Source: Novosphingobium sp. UBA6722 (lineage in GTDB: Bacteria; Pseudomonadota; Alphaproteobacteria; Sphingomonadales; Sphingomonadaceae). From it: DNA of 6,458 nucleotides. The stretch lies in contig DKII01000033.1 of NCBI GenBank assembly GCA_002454125.1, positions 1 through 6,458 of the forward strand, in the 5' to 3' direction. A program made the translations under genes and the position numbers. Positions 6,252 through 6,458 of the stretch are shown piece after piece. The notes below the pieces were generated by a model. It was not told where the DNA came from, did no database searches, and saw only the letters and a program-made list of their open reading frames with translations. Each line of letters opens with the position of its first letter. The first letter of the stretch is position 1.

Positions 6252-6421
6252 GCACGACTGCGCAGATCGTCGCAATCATCTCGGTGCTCGGCAGCTTGTT
6301 CCTGGTGACCCGAAACTATTCCAGCCTTGGTCTGTCGATGAATCAGACCGTAAAGATGGCGCTGATCTGGGCCGTGATCATCCTGGTAGGGTCGTTGGTA
6401 ATCAGCCATCTCGCTGGATAG
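6248..6421 (+). CDS. Small two-helix membrane protein of unknown function (57 residues)
   Basis: A GTG at 6248 overlaps the stop of the metallo-hydrolase gene as GTGA and opens a 57-codon frame ending at TAG 6419-6421. GGAGA at 6236-6240 is a well-spaced ribosome binding site (7 bases). The product has a first hydrophobic segment at about residues 6-20 (QIVAIISVLGSLFLV), a short polar loop with Arg22-Asn23 and Asn32-Gln33 up to Lys36, and a second segment at about 37-53 (MALIWAVIILVGSLVIS). Two short transmembrane helices in the inner membrane with a small polar hairpin loop are therefore likely. I do not recognise a family. The same overlap style as the preceding junction, the good ribosome binding site and the strong membrane pattern argue that it is a real gene, translationally coupled to the operon. 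It is short enough to be missed by length-filtered gene finding. Confidence 0.75.
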   Translation: MSTTAQIVAIISVLGSLFLVTRNYSSLGLSMNQTVKMALIWAVIILVGSLVISHLAG

Positions 6422-6431
6422 GCCTGCATTT

Positions 6432-6448
6432 TGATTTAACATATATCA
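6432..6448. promoter_or_regulatory. AT-rich imperfect dyad after the operon, possible operator or promoter element
   Basis: TGATTTAACATATATCA is a 17-base dyad centred on 6440 with six of eight pairs matching (TGAT with ATCA, TA with TA). It lies in the last 37 bases, which are clearly AT-rich in an otherwise GC-rich window and hold no hairpin-plus-T-run terminator. Such composition suits a promoter or operator for the next gene beyond the window. The spacing between TGAT and ATCA is 9 bases, not the 4 of an FNR-type box. No family of regulator can be assigned. Confidence 0.25.
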
Positions 6449-6458
6449 GCACCATTTT

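Noticed and set aside
6431..6449. FNR/CRP-type box (TTGAT...ATCA)
   Set aside because: The half-sites are 9 bases apart instead of the 4 of an FNR box, and the inner pairs are imperfect; only a generic dyad can be supported.

Overview
The window is one strand-consistent, tightly packed run of housekeeping genes from a GC-rich alphaproteobacterium. The gene order (SPOR/RlpA-like protein, D-Ala-D-Ala carboxypeptidase, tmk, holB, metG, YcfH-type TatD nuclease, PhnP-like metallo-hydrolase), the protein styles (zinc-free MetRS knuckle, delta' with a charged linker instead of a zinc module) and the GC-rich codon use point to the order Sphingomonadales. That placement is inferred from family knowledge, not from a database search.

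Layout. Bases 1-338 hold the C-terminal end of a SPOR-domain cell-wall protein, probably RlpA, cut by the window edge. Bases 374-1534 hold a secreted penicillin-binding-protein-5-type carboxypeptidase with a TTG start. Then come thymidylate kinase (1531-2160), clamp-loader subunit delta' (2157-3119), methionyl-tRNA synthetase (3146-4711), a TatD/YcfH-type metal-dependent hydrolase (4711-5487), a PhnP-like metallo-beta-lactamase-fold hydrolase (5484-6251) and a 57-residue, two-helix membrane protein of unknown function (6248-6421). The last 37 bases are AT-rich and contain an imperfect dyad that could be a control site for the next gene.

The genes look co-transcribed. Five of the seven junctions are 1- or 4-base stop/start overlaps (ATGA, ATGA, TGATG written as a shared A, GTGA, GTGA), which suggests translational coupling. 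The other two gaps are 35 and 26 bases. No internal terminator is visible. The first two products act on peptidoglycan in the envelope; the rest serve dTTP supply, replisome loading, translation and nucleic-acid or phosphodiester hydrolysis. Clustering of tmk, holB and a TatD-family gene is also seen in E. coli (tmk-holB-ycfH), and metG next to a TatD-family gene occurs in Bacillus (metS-yabD), so this is an ancient neighbourhood and not an accessory island.

I see no mobile element, CRISPR array, RNA gene or clearly new multi-gene system. The most interesting lead is inside holB: an in-frame A_AAA_AAG heptamer (2387-2393), the same slippery sequence used for programmed -1 frameshifting in E. 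coli dnaX. It is preceded by a purine-rich Shine-Dalgarno-like stretch and followed at short spacing by a potential stem-loop. It is a candidate only. The second lead is the small membrane protein at the 3' end.
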